In this document: one piece after another, positions 53,042-64,000 of the stretch | How the letters are laid out: every line of letters starts with the position of its first letter | Position numbering within the stretch: the first letter of the stretch is position 1 | Assembly: GCA_029817715.1 (NCBI GenBank) | Contig: JARUPY010000363.1 | Span: 62,001-126,000 of the forward strand | Origin: Melastoma dodecandrum | Taxonomy: Eukaryota > Streptophyta > Magnoliopsida > Myrtales > Melastomataceae | Reading direction: 5' to 3' | Length of the DNA: 64,000 nt | Notes under the pieces: generated by a model | What the model saw: the letters and a program-made list of their open reading frames with translations, nothing else | Told to the model about the DNA's origin: nothing | Databases searched by the model: none | Translations under genes and position numbers: made by a program

Positions 53042-55508
53042 TGTCATACCCCAATTTTTAAAAAATAAAAAATAAAATAAAATAAAATCAAATGAAATAA
53101 ATTCTAAACGAAATAAAATCAAATGAAATAAAATAAAAACGACATAAAATCAAATGAAAACGAAATAAAATCAAAATGGGGAAACATAATATTGCATTGC
53201 AAAAAATAGAAGGACAAGCACCAAGATAGAGAGAAACAAACATAGAGAGGAGACGCCGTTTTTGTAAAAAAAATTCAGCACAAAGGTAGTCTTTTCTTTC
53301 TTTTCCCTTACATCTTGTACAGGTTGTGATCCTAGCCAGTCGAGCCCCCCTCCTCGTACATCGACGTCGCAACGATCCTAGTTTGCTTTCCCCGCGATAA
53401 TGACTTTGGTTTGATCCCCCCAATCTGATGCGATCGAATACCGGGTACAGTCTTTCCTTCACTCTTGTTTCAAATTTTTTCGATTCGTCTGCTTTATAAT
53501 TTTTTTATTTTTTTACCAGGGATACTTACAACACTCGGCATTAGTCCTCCTTTTCGATCGTTTCCATCATGCCCAGAAGACAAATCTCGGAATCGATCCC
53601 TCCTCATTATACGCCTGATATTGATCTGTTCTGGATGAGTAATGGCCAGTTCAATTCGACCCTGCGTTTCAACTCCCACGTACCAGCTCCTCTCCACAAA
53701 CGCAGAGTCCGCCGACCACGATGGCCAAACCTGGCTACTCCCAGCACCATACCCAGCGGAATCGACCAAGAGCCCAAGGCGCTCCCAACTTCGACAACCA
53801 TGACGCCCAAGGCGTGTCCCCGCCTCTCGTTGTCATCAGCTGCCTCAACGCACGTCCAGGATCCTCCCTCTCGGCTTACCCATCCAAGGCATCGGCACCA
53901 AGCCCCAGCTACCCAGCCGACCTCCTTCAGCCACGTGGTGAACCCCACAGTTGAAGCTCCATAATCGGCCTGGTTCAGATCCCAAATCCTCCCTCTACGG
54001 GTTATACGCTGGAACCGGGTCTCTTCCTGGGAGGCCGATCATCTTCTCTCCTAATCGGTGCACGCTCACATTTAGGTCAGATCTGGCGACGCTCCGCTCG
54101 GGTTGCCTTGTCATGGCTTGATCCAAGCATGATGATGCTGTCGTTTCTCTCGCGTCTGACCAAACCCCGGCGAATCCACGCCATAGATTGTCACCCACGG
54201 TGTCACGAACCCAAAGACGCTCAACCCCCAGCAAACAGAATTCCCCTTGGTTAGTCCCGTCTCACCTCTCTAATTCTTTTTTGTTTTAATTATGCCAAAT
54301 CGAAATGTGGGTTGGCCTTGCTTTGTTCCGTCTCTAATATTACTTAGTTTATTGATTTTAACAATTGTGGGTAGACCTCACCAAGTCTCGACCCAATTTT
54401 TATTTTATTTTATTATTATTTTTGCAATTAAAAAAAACAAAACATCTTTTGTTGCTTTGGGCGCATTATCATGCTTTTATTTCTTTTATTCCCATTTCTT
54501 TATTTGTTTTAGATTTAATTTAATTTCCCACATGACGATTATAACCTATTATGATTTGTCTTTAAAAAAGAAATCATTTTATTTATTCGTTCTATGCTTT
54601 CAAAATTTATTTTCTTGAATTTTTTTTTCAACCTCTTTTTAATTTATTTCTTCTCAATTGACCTATGACATAACGTGGTGTTAATCGTTACTAGTCAGTA
54701 ATTATAGTTGCATGCATGGGGTTTATTGCAAGTTCTCTCTCATTAAAATAACTCCTACAATGTTATAATTAATCCCGTTTTAACCCATTTTCGAACAGTT
54801 TACTTCGTTTATTCGATATTTATGCAGGTATCTCGGGGGCGTGCCTTGCGGATAACCAAGACACGCACCCCACTCAACGCATTCAAGACAACGGAGGTTG
54901 CAAAGTATTCAAGGGATTATTTGGATTCTCGAAGATCAAGACCCTCTGAAGACGGCTTCGCACTCACCAACGTTACGGCATCAACGGCTCGCCAGGTTCG
55001 TCGTAAACCTATTCTAAAAACGGCACCGTGAGGTACAAACGCCAACGAATCGTTCTAAAAAAAACAGTGAGAAATGGTACAAACACCCGGTTATCCCCTT
55101 GAATTTATTTTTGGCTTATAAACTGTTAAGGGCATTAATAAATCCATGCTGCCTGCATTTTTGCCCGAAAAATCAACTTTTAAGAAGTATTTTCTAAAAA
55201 TGATTCACGTAGACATTTTAAGTATTATTGAGCTCGACATCATTTTTTATATCAAACAACTTCATTTTCTAAAACCGAGCTCAAATAAAATCGGACATCG
55301 AAAACACACGATAAAAGCCTCCATTTTCTTTTGATGCATGCGATTTAGTAATCCCTAATTCCCGAACCATAACGAATCTCTATAATTTTTCTAACTTAAA
55401 CTTAAAATAAGTTAGTGGCGACTCCTTCACATTTTCAAAATCCGAAGCCTTATCGTCAAGGGAGGATATCCATTTTAGATGGAACCGGAAACGGGATCAC
55501 CCGCGACA
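53042..55508 (+). repeat. 5' LTR of an Ogre-type Ty3 element (2.47 kb)
   Basis: Starts TGTCATACCCCAATTTTT and ends CCCGCGACA, directly before the primer site. Long LTRs beginning TGTCATACC are typical of Ogre/Tat elements. Near the end it carries TTAGTGGCGACTCCTTCAC (about 55,410), also present in the solo LTR at 20,527-21,883. The right-hand LTR is not in the window, so the extent depends on this one copy. Open frames inside (for example 53,569-53,964) are taken as LTR sequence without coding role. Confidence 0.8.
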
Positions 55509-55512
55509 GATT

Positions 55513-55530
55513 TAGCGACTCCGCTGGGGA
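55513..55530 (+). other. Ogre primer-binding site
   Basis: TAGCGACTCCGCTGGGGA differs by one base from the TGGCGACTCCGCTGGGGA primer site typical of Ogre elements, complementary to a tRNA-Arg 3' end according to published Ogre work. Confidence 0.8.
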
Positions 55531-55981
55531 CACTTGGATAGTTTTCTAGAGAATTAGGGTTGAAAAATTATTTTCAAAAAATGGGGGGCACCCTAGCTTT
55601 GTGTGGAGTGTGTTTGCGCTTTACTTTCCTGATTGTCTCTGCTATGCATACAGCGAGTCGTCCTAAAACCCAGGGACACCTAAGTTTAGGGGTATACCTG
55701 CCATATGAGAGAGGTTGTCTACCTCTTTACCTGCGGCATATACCAACTCACCATTCGTCCGAGGGTGAGTCAAAAGCCAGTCTAGATAGGCATGTGTTTG
55801 AAGGTCATATAATATGTTATGACTCTAACCATTTGTTTTGACTTTGTCCAGCAGATTATTTCAGGCTCGGTCGACAGGGTTATTTTTTTTTCGTTTTACG
55901 GTTTTTTGCATCGCATTCATATAGGTCCATATTTGGCATAATCATAGCAAAACAACTAACTTTTTTTTGTAGGTTCCAGGG
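55531..55981 (+). other. Ogre leader between primer site and ORF1
   Basis: No coding signature. It contains short open frames and T-rich text, as expected for the untranslated leader. Confidence 0.5.
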
Positions 55982-57109
55982 ATGGCTACCTACATTAGAT
56001 TGAGGTCAGATCAACCTCCGATGAAGAAGTTGAGGGATTGATTCAGGATCCTTCCACCTGGCGAGAAAAAGTTTGTAGAGTCAAAGTTGAAAAACATGAT
56101 GGACCTTATCAAGGTGGAACTGGACTGGGCTGTTCTACAAAACCTTGTGGCAAAATGGAACACAGACACATTTACCTTCCACTTCAACAATTTCGAGCTG
56201 GCTCCCACTTACGAAGAGTACCTGCAACTGACGGGTTCAGTCACAAGCAGGGGATCCTTCCCCTTGTTTGGAGAGGATCAGTATGCGATGAACTGCCCTT
56301 GCTGTTCTGGATGGAATACGCAGCGGTTCACAACCTAATAGTATCAACAAAGCTGGGTCACATTCTAATCGACAGGATCCTTACCTTTCGATATGCACCA
56401 TACTTCCTAGAAGAAGGTGACGGACAACCATCCGCAAGAGCATTTGTTCTCCTCTTTGTCGGAATGATCCTTTAACCCTGGTACCGAGAATTCAATATGC
56501 ACCTGGGCAGTCTACATTGCAAGGGCTATCTTGGAAGATCGCCCTTTTGTACCAAACCTACTGGGAGAAACCTACAATTGATTGACTAAGATCACCTCAG
56601 GAGCTCAGCATGGGATCAAACACCACATCACTTCTTTATGCCTACCGTTATTGCAAACATGGTTCCTAACACATTTGGGAATCACTGGATATGCATTGCG
56701 TCCCAACCACGCCCCGAACTTGATGCATTATATGGCCAACTATGCTATATTCCCAAATAGGAGCTTCCGTTAAGTTCATGACTTCTTCGAGGCCCTTACA
56801 GAAACGGATTTCTACCCCATGGCTCGTTGTTTCAAGATGGACAACGTATTCATCGACTCCAAGAAAGGTGCATACATTTCGATACTGGGAATCAACAGGT
56901 CATCATATTACCTACCAGCTCATGTTGCACACCAATTTGGAGGTAAAGCAGAAGTACCTATTCCCGTGGAAGAGCTACAGCCACCAATCGAGGCAGATTT
57001 CCTATATCCAGGCAGGGGCATTGGGGACATAAAGATGAGGCTGATTGTCAACCTATGGTATTCAGAACAGATTCGTCATCCTTTCACTCCATTAAAACTC
57101 GAAGCATAA
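55982..57109 (+). pseudogene. Ogre ORF1, DUF7745-like
   Basis: The ORF upstream of gag that is characteristic of Ogre elements. It starts MATYIRLRSDQPPMKKLRD, has a TGA at codon 20 (56,039-56,041), then continues in the same frame with LPPGEKKFVESKL and FTFHFNNFELAPTYEEYLQL, the start of the plant DUF7745 pattern (TPTIEEYEALL-like). It shifts frame near 56,330 to NLIVSTKLGHILIDR and later to the frame ending 57,109 (SYYLPAHVAHQFGGKAEVPI). The function of this protein is unknown. At least three inactivating changes. Confidence 0.7.
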
Positions 57110-57434
57110 AGGCTTGACACGGAAGCACGCTCATTCAAGCGTCGACGTTTTTGTCCTTGGCCTAGGGTTATCTAGATTTAGAGGCTTGCATGCCACTTAG
57201 GCTTTCATTTTCTGAATTTTTATAAGCTCACTTTATTATGGATTCAATAATAATTTATTCAAACTTTGAATTAGTTTTCTTTGATTATGCCAAATATGGA
57301 ATAGGCATCACATCCAAAGCATCATAAATTATCATGCCATTTTTCCTTACATCCTTTCTTTCTATTTCTCAAAAGGTACCAAACTTAATCTCCCAAGGAC
57401 GCGTCCGTTCGAGCTTCGAAGCCGGACGATACAC

Positions 57435-58811
57435 ATGGCCAACTCAGGAGTCTCCACACCTGGAACAACGATGCCCAAACCAGGAACGTCTATAGATTTC
57501 ACTTCTGTTTTAGCTAGATATGCGTCAGCCGCCGAATCAATTCCCTTAAGCCCAATTGATGGCCATCAGTTAGAATCAGGGGTCTCTCTGGATAGCTCGC
57601 ATATCCCCCTAGATGAAAACAGGAACCTCGAGCACACTTCAAATACTCGTTTAGAGGCAAGAGTGGATATGCTCTGCGAAAACATGGCCCTATTGCAAAA
57701 CATGCTGAGTAACTTGGTCCATAGCCAGCAGGCAAGCTCCTCTACTGCAATGCCAACGTCTCCTTTATCGGCAACAACAACACCTCCGCTCCCATCCTTT
57801 ATACCTCCCATGCCCACAACACCACTGTCGTCGACCACAACTCCACCTACAATTCCTTCAGGGTTGGTGCCTCCCCGCCATGCATCATTCCACAACACGA
57901 TGGTCCATTATAATGCCGATACCGAGGGGGTGCAGCCATTTTTGTATCCCCCTCCACTTGCCACATTGCCTGAGATCCGTACTGCTGGAACTATTCCTCA
58001 AACACCAACACGGCGAAATGCTGTCGCACTCGAAGAGCTATTTCCATCACCTGAAGATGAACCTGACATCGAGGCTAGAGTTGAAGCTAGAATTGCATCC
58101 ATACAAGAGGGCGAACAGAAACGCCTGGCCCGCCTTGAAGAAAGGTTGAATGCAGTCCAAGGGCATAATATCTACTCTCTTGAGGACTACGACATTCAAG
58201 TCCCGCAGATCTCATCCCCCCACAAATTCAAGCTACCGGACTTCGAGAAATTCAAAGGGATTGGTTGTCCGAAGATGCATCTGAAGCATTTTCTCCACAA
58301 GATGTCCATCTTCCCAAAGGATGACTTACTCCAAGTAGCTCTCTTTCAGGAAAGCCTCACTGGTACTGCACTTCACTGGTATCTGTCATTGGACACTTCC
58401 AAGTACATGTCATTCAAGGACCTAGCGCACGATTTTCTGAACCACTACAGCTTCAACATCGAGATGGCGCCCACTATATCCGACCTGCGGAAACTCGAGA
58501 AATATCGCAACGAGTCTATAAAAGAATTTGCCCGCCGAGTACATGAAAAAGCATTGCAGATCTAACCTCCACTCAAAGAGCGAGAACTGGTGGATGAATT
58601 CCTCTGTCTCCTCCCGAGAGATTTCTACCAGTATTTATTCACACAACGCGGTTCCTCATTCAGTCAAGTTGTGCTAAACGCGGAGCAACTAGAGGACGCT
58701 ATAAGGGATGGCTGGATTGCCACTAGCTGGACTATTAAGCCAACATCTCGCGGAAAAGGAAAAGGTGAAACCTCCGCAAGATCTATAGAAATTTATAGTG
58801 GAAGGCTATGA
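57435..58811 (+). pseudogene. Ogre gag with a single in-frame stop
   Basis: The frame from the ATG at 57,435 holds a Pro/Thr-rich N-terminus, a coiled-coil segment (EARIASIQEGEQKRLARLEE), and the Ty3-type gag core: KFKLPDFEKFKGIGCPKMHL, VALFQESLTGTALHWYLSLD, KDLAHDFLNHYSFNIEMAPT, KEFARRVHEKALQI. The TAA at 58,563-58,565 stands where QPPL-type text is expected (probably CAA to TAA). The same frame reopens with PPLKERELVDEFLCLLPRDF and stops at 58,809-58,811. Apart from this stop the 1.38-kb frame is intact, making it the best-preserved retroelement gene here. Zinc knuckle, protease and pol are missing downstream. Confidence 0.88.
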
Positions 58812-58874
58812 AAAAGCAACTCCCTCCCAAAAGATGAAAACACTTTCGCAGAAGATGTCACAAACCTCATAGAA

Positions 58875-59350
58875 GATGTGTAGAGGGCATGGGGATTCTG
58901 CAACAATCCATGAACAAGATTATCTACTCAATGATATTCGGCATGAAGAAGGTGAATGAAGCGTGGTTGATCCTAAAGAAGGAGTTCAAAGGGTCACAGA
59001 AGGTGATCTCTTTGAAGTTGCAAAACCTTTGGAGAGAATTCAATAATTTGGCCATGAAAGATGCATAAATCATCAAAGACTGCGTCTCAAGGATCATGGA
59101 GATCTTCAATCAATTGAAGAGTAGCAGAGAAGGTGTTCCAGATTGGAAAGTCATGGAGAAAATCCTTATAATCCAGTTTGAGAATATAGTAACCGTGACT
59201 GAAGAGATGAAGGATCTTGCATGAGTTTCCATCTATGAGTTGATGGGTTCTCTAGAAGCCAATGAGAAACGAAGTTCAATGGGTTAGCAAGTACACCGCC
59301 TCGGTAGAGCAAGCAATTGAAACGAAGTTCAATGTTTCTGAGCAGAAGTA
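58875..59350 (+). pseudogene. Ty1/copia gag scrap (UBN2)
   Basis: Plus strand reads GILQQSMNKIIYSMIFGMKK, VNEAWLILKKEFKGSQKVIS, LKLQNLWREFNNLAMKDA, then after stops FNQLKSSREGVPDW and ITVTEEMKDL-like text, the UBN2 gag of a copia element. The start of gag, the LTR and pol are absent. It directly abuts the truncated Ogre gag, so one or both were cut by a deletion near 58,850. Confidence 0.82.
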
Positions 59351-60490
59351 AGAATGTTTTAGAAACAACATAAGGTCTTATGGTAAAGGACGTAGTACCA
59401 AGGCTCGTGGCAAAGGCAGAGGCCAACCAGAAGGACAGCCAGAAGGTCATCACAGAAGCGGTCATGTAGAAGCAGAAGCAAGATGCCGCGTTTAGAAAGC
59501 ATAGCCATGTGGTCTTCGTTGCAGGAGACGCAAGTTCTCAACCCATTCAGATCTTGATTGCCGAGAGATTTGTGAGTTTTCGTTCTCTTTGGGGTTGTGC
59601 ATTCGGTTGCAGAAGTCTGGTGCCCAAGGTACAACCAAGACTGGATGTGAGTGAGGCTGCGAAGGACCTGGCAGCACCGTGACGTGGCGGGCGTGCATCA
59701 CGCTTCGGGAGAAGTCGGGGTGTATACGTGCTAAGGTAGTGAGTAGAAGAAGGGGCACGTCTGGAGGAATCTGCTGAGGTACTGGTATCAGTTATTTTGT
59801 AGCTGGTTTTTATGTGTAGAAAGCATGTGTCCAGGGTGTTAGTTGTGCCGAGCACTGGTGAGGTCGCGAACAATCTGGCTGCATTGTAGCAGACGGCCGT
59901 GCATCAGGCTTAGGAAGAAGTCGGGGCGTATACCTGCCAAGGGGAGTGAGTAGAAGAAGGGTCGCATTTGGGAGATTCACGGTGAGGGACTGACATTTAT
60001 CTTTCTATAGAAGGGAAGTACCTGCTACAGGCTTTAGAGAAGCCCCACAGGTGCTGGCTGCTTAGTCTTGGTGAGGAGCCAAGCTTCGGGGAAGCCTTGG
60101 TGACGAGCCAAGCAGGTCGTGGAAGTGGTGGAGGGAAAATCCACTCTTGAATAGGGGGTTGTCTGCCTGTGTAGTGCCGCCACGTGTTTGCGTGGAGCTG
60201 CCACATTCTACAAAACCCTAACCACATGGATTGTGGAGTTAGTCACTGTCTTCAGTGCAGATCCTTAACCAGAGAGTTTCTGGAGTTAGTCGCAGTTTTC
60301 TGTACACGACCCAAAGGGTTATTGATCACCACCCACAGGGTTTCTTTGAGTAGAAAAGCCGAAGGGCTATCTGCATCACCTTCTACACTATAGAAGTGTC
60401 TTAGTATCTTATGCTACTACATCCTTTGTGTAAAAGCCGGAGGCCATTACACTAAGTCACTTCCCTCTTAATGCCATTGTTTCACCAACA
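59351..60490 (+). repeat. Copia 3 upstream region and 5' LTR, with tandem repeat
   Basis: The LTR end is fixed by ...TTCACCAACA (60,490) followed two bases later by the primer site; its start was not located. A segment of about 70 bp (core GAGTAGAAGAAGG, with GTGCATCA and GAAGTCGGGG) occurs twice, at about 59,692-59,756 and 59,899-59,966. Confidence 0.55.
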
Positions 60491-60492
60491 AT

Positions 60493-60504
60493 TAGTATCA
60501 GAGC
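60493..60504 (+). other. Copia 3 primer-binding site
   Basis: TAGTATCAGAGC is one base from TGGTATCAGAGC, the standard copia primer site complementary to initiator tRNA-Met. Confidence 0.85.
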
Positions 60505-60621
60505 CCAACAGAACATTTGCGAAATAGCTAACTGAGGAACGGTGACCAGCTCTTCGAGTTTCTACATAAAGTCGACAGTAGCTTTCAGCTTAGAAGCTCT
60601 ACGCTCTGCCATAACTTAACA

Positions 60622-61591
60622 ATGGCCGACTTTAGTGGACGACCACAATTGGGTAATCATCCCAAATTCAATGGCTAAAACTTCTCTTACAGGAGAACCT
60701 TCATGAGATCTTACATGGAAGCGATTGATGAGGATATGTGGAACATTGTTGAAAACGGTCTACCCTCTACTCCAATTGAAACCGACTAGACTCACAAGGA
60801 CGTCCTACTAGTAAATTTAAGAGATATACGGGACTCAACTCAATGGAAAAGTATCTACTATTTAATGCGATGTTGCCGAGTGAGTTTACAAAAGTTTCTA
60901 CGTGCAATACTGCACAAGAAATCAAGGAGAAGCTTGTTACCATGTATGTCGGGACGATTCAAATCCGTAAAATAAAGATGAACATTTTGGTTTATTAGTA
61001 TGAGAATTTCTCTATGAGAATTTCTCTAACCCTTCTGGTAAATGCCCTGGAACATCTAGAAAGTTATTCACAAATGAATAATTGGTAAGAAAGGTTTTGC
61101 GCACCTTGCCCGAATCTTGGGAGGCCAAGAAAAAGGCTATAGAGGAAGGAAGGGATCTCACAGCTCTCCTTTTAGAACAACTTATGAGTTCCTTGATGTC
61201 TTATGAGATTGATAAATCATCTCGCCCGGACATTAAACCCGTCACTGCGGCTTTTAAAGCTACAAGAGAAAAAATAAAAGCTTCTAATGATGATACAGAA
61301 GCTGAAGTTGAAACGGATGATGAACTTGCGATGATTGCAAAGCGACTTTTCAAGTTCGCCTCCAAACGCCGATTCAATAAGAACAAAGGCGAAATGAAAA
61401 GACAATCTAAGCAACCAGAACTAAGGTGTTTTGAATGCAATAAGAAAGGTCATATAAAGACTGATTGTCATCTTCTTCGGGAGAAGGAACAAACTTCTGC
61501 TCCCAAGCTATGCTTGCCTGGAAAGAAAGTGATCAGTTTGATGACTAGCAAGAACAACCACTTGTCTGTTCTACAACTCGCACATAATTAA
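60622..61591 (+). pseudogene. Copia 3 gag
   Basis: Starts MADFSGRPQLGNHPKFNG, then a stop and frameshifts. The frame 61,082-61,591 contains VLRTLPESWEAKKKAIEEGR, LTALLLEQLMSSLMSYEI, an acidic-basic linker and the zinc knuckle CFECNKKGHIKTDC (C-x2-C-x4-H-x4-C, intact). The layout fits SIRE-type copia gag. Confidence 0.88.
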
Positions 61592-62540
61592 ATCACACAA
61601 CAGAAGATTCGCTATGTCTAAGGACAGAAGTTAAGAAAAATGAGTGGTATCTGGACAATGGTTTCTCTAAGCACGGAGTTCTGTAAGCTTTAGAGACAAC
61701 AACAAAGGTTCGACAATTGGATCTGAAATTGTTGGTACTCTAGTATTGAAGACGTTATGCTGGTGACAAAACTCAAGCATAACCTTCTGAGCATCAGCCG
61801 GCTGTGTGATAAATGGTATATTGTTACCTTTGATAAAGATTCTTGTTCTAGACACTAAGGTCCAATTTATTGGCGAACGCAGAAGGCATATTTATTCTTT
61901 ATCACCTAACTATTTCTATAATATAGAAAACTGTCTTCTATCTGTCAAGGATGAGAGTTACCTTTGATGTAGAAAGTTATGTCACACCAACTTTCGGTTG
62001 CTATCTAAGCTTGATTCAATGAATTGGGTGAAAGGACTTTCTAACATCAAATTTGAGCAGGAAAGCTTCTGTAAACCTTGTTCTCTTGGTAAGCAAACCA
62101 AAAACTCATTCAAGCATAAGAATGAAGTTTCTACAACTAAACATTTGGACCTTCTGCACATGGATCTTTTTGGTCCAACCAGAGTTCAAATTGTCGGAGG
62201 AAAAAGGTATTGCCTTGTAGTGGCTGGTGATACTCTAGGTTTACCTGAATAAATTCCTCGCCGGCAAAAGTGAAGCTTTCGAGACTTTGGAAAGCTTAGC
62301 TAAACTTCTACAGAATGAATTCAACTCTTCTGTAAAAGCTATAAGGACAGATCATGGTATAGAGTTTGAAAAATATGATTTTGAACCTTTCATAGAAAAT
62401 ATGGTGTTGTTCACACTTTTTCTGCTACCTATATTCCTCAACAAAATGGTGTTCCGAAAAGGAAAAACAGAACTGTAATGGACATGTTAAGGACTATGAT
62501 CCGTGAGAGTAAGGTTGCATAGAACCGTTAGGCAAAAGCT
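61592..62540 (+). pseudogene. Copia 3 protease and integrase
   Basis: The protease block reads EWYLDNGFSKHG (about 61,640-61,675), with D-N-G in place of the expected D-S/T-G. The GAG-pre-integrase and integrase zinc region follow (SFCKPCSLGKQTKNSFKHKN, LDLLHMDLFGPTRVQIVGGK at 62,060-62,205). Core pieces are FETLESLAKLLQNEFNSSVK and AIRTDHGIEFEKYDF, with the second catalytic D visible in RTDHG. Stops and frame changes occur at 62,250 and 62,400-62,480. Confidence 0.85.
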
Positions 62541-63065
62541 GTGAATACCACATACTACATATGCAATAAGGTACTTACTAGACCCAAGTTGGATAAAACT
62601 CCCTTTGAACTTCTTAGAGAGAGAAAGCCAAACATTTCCTTTTTTCATCTATTTAGAAGTGTCTGCTATATATTGAGACCTACTAAGGATAACTTAGGGA
62701 AGTTTGATGCTAAGTCGGATGAGAAAATTTTTCTAGGATACTCAACGACTAGCAAACCTTTTCGAGTCCTTAAGAAAAGGACATCTAAAATTGATACTGC
62801 AAAACCTGTAAAATTGATGCCTCATTCAACAAAATAGAAGATACTGCAGAATCTGTAATGTCTCTAGAACCCACAGAAGATATAGTATTTGCAGATAAAA
62901 CTTCAGTAGAAAGTAGTAAGGACGAACATAATGCCCCAACTTTTAGCATTGGATTTGAGGGGTTTAACATTGATCCATCTAAAGAGGCTTCTACCTCTAA
63001 TATGGATAATCAACATTCATAATTAAATGTTCTATCCTTATACAAATGACGTCATCTTATTGACC
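62541..63065 (+). pseudogene. Copia 3 integrase C-terminus and linker
   Basis: Plus-strand frame with NTTYYICNKVLTRPKLDKTP, FELLRERKPNISFFHLF and GKFDAKSDEKIFLGYSTTSK, the standard end of copia integrase, followed by an acidic linker up to the RT start. Confidence 0.82.
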
Positions 63066-64000
63066 AAGTTATAGGAGACACCAACAGAGGCATTCACACA
63101 CGACGTTTTGTGAGTGACTTCTACCAACATTCTCCGTTTTTATCTCAAATCGAGCCAAATGGAATTGATGAATCTCGTAGTGATTTAAATTGGATTCTTG
63201 CAATGCCAGAAGAGCTAAATCAGTTTGAGATGAACAATGTGTGGACAATTGTCCCACATCCCGATGATCGTTCCATGATCGAAACAAAATGGGTCTTCAT
63301 AAACAACCTAACTGTGTTAGCCGATGTTGTCTAAAATAAAGCAAGACTTGTTACGAAAGGATATTCCCAAGAAGAGGGAATACACTTCGACGAAACGTTT
63401 GCTTCTATAGTACATCGAGAGGTTATAAGGCTTCTACTAGCGTATGCCTCCAACAACAACTTTAAGTTGTATCAAATGGATGTGATGAGTGCTTTCCTTA
63501 ATGGTGAAATTAAGAAGGAGGAACACATTTATCAACCTCCTAGATTCGAGGATCCAAAGCACAGAAAACACGTCAATAAGCTCTCAAAGGCATTATATGG
63601 GCTTAAAAGGTATGAGAAGCTTAGCTCATTTCTCCTTGAAAAGTGCTACAGAAGAGGCTGATTAGATACAACACTATTCCTAAAAAATAAAACGAATCAT
63701 CTTATGGTTAACCAGATTTATGTTGATGACATAACCTTCAGATCAACTGATGATAAGCTCTGCAAAAGTTTGCAGAACTCATGACAAGTCAGTTTGAAAT
63801 GAGCATGAAAGGACAACTTATGTTCTTTCTCGGATTGCAAATTTAGCAAACTACAGAAGGTACCTTTCTACATCACGAAAAGTACAATAAGCAGCTTCTG
63901 AAACGATTTGGCCTAGATGACACAAAACCCTTGTCGACTCCTACGGCTACAAGCACTATGATAGACAAAGTTGAAAATGGTTCTGCAGTGGATAGTAGTA
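63066..64000 (+). pseudogene. Copia 3 reverse transcriptase, cut by window end
   Basis: Plus strand: SRSDLNWILAMPEELNQFEM, TIVPHPDDRSMIETKWVF, then in a new frame ARLVTKGYSQEEGIHFDETF, YQMDVMSAFLNGEIKKEEHI, NKLSKALYGLKRYEKL, and VNQIYVDDITFRSTDDKL with catalytic YVDD (about 63,718). The text resembles SIRE/Maximus-type copia RT. At least four breaks; RNase H and the 3' LTR lie beyond 64,000. Confidence 0.88.

Noticed and set aside
53569..53964. 131-codon frame in the Ogre LTR
   Set aside because: Low-complexity Pro/Ser/Thr text inside a well-defined LTR, with an equally open opposite strand.

Overview
The window is nuclear DNA of a flowering plant, most likely a eudicot. The evidence is a 23-exon plant-specific gene with GT-AG introns, plant-only transposon lineages (Tat/Ogre Ty3 elements, Ty1/copia, Mutator-like, hAT), and plant gene fragments (CRWN4/NMCP2, acylamino-acid-releasing enzyme, self-incompatibility S1 family). 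No bacterial-type features were seen. Almost all of the window is old, nested, broken transposon sequence; one probably functional gene stands out.

Layout. 1-17,300: a plus-strand Ty3/gypsy polyprotein remnant (RT and RNase H at 1-1,000, integrase at 16,419-17,240) split by a 15.4-kb Tat-lineage Ty3 element in the opposite orientation (LTRs 1,001-1,676 and 15,666-16,418). The Tat element carries gag, protease, RT, dual RNase H and integrase on the minus strand. It also has an antisense (plus-strand) plant-mobile-domain reading region, a captured minus-strand fragment of the nuclear-lamina gene CRWN4/NMCP2, and a 1.17-kb Mutator-like element with a perfect 9-bp target duplication. 17,300-19,960: host gene scraps, including a broken acylamino-acid-releasing-enzyme piece. 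19,961-31,483: a minus-strand Ty1/copia element. Its 3' LTR is interrupted by a solo Tat/Ogre-type LTR, and its 5' LTR by an unclassified repeat that itself holds a second copia element (26,388-30,994). 32,969-33,806: a near-complete inverted repeat (foldback element). 34,027-36,240: a compact non-autonomous LTR element whose LTRs contain a minisatellite and whose internal region does not encode gag-pol.

37,700-46,478: the one gene judged functional, a plus-strand POLLUX/CASTOR-like plastid envelope ion channel (PEC1/PEC2 type) of about 830-840 residues. Exons 2-23 can be joined in frame base by base; the exon 1/exon 2 junction is unresolved.

46,479-64,000: unassigned DNA with a GC-rich island (47,030-48,540), a minus-strand S1-family gene broken by one in-frame stop, a truncated hAT transposase, an Ogre-type Ty3 element (5' LTR 53,042-55,508, primer site, DUF7745-like ORF1, gag) truncated at about 58.85 kb, a copia gag scrap, and a third copia element (plus strand, SIRE-like) running off the window end.

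No single operational multi-gene system is present. The most unusual items are the Tat element combining an antisense host-like domain with captured host genes, and the short LTR element at 34-36 kb. All protein assignments come from reading translations against remembered family consensus; no database search was run.
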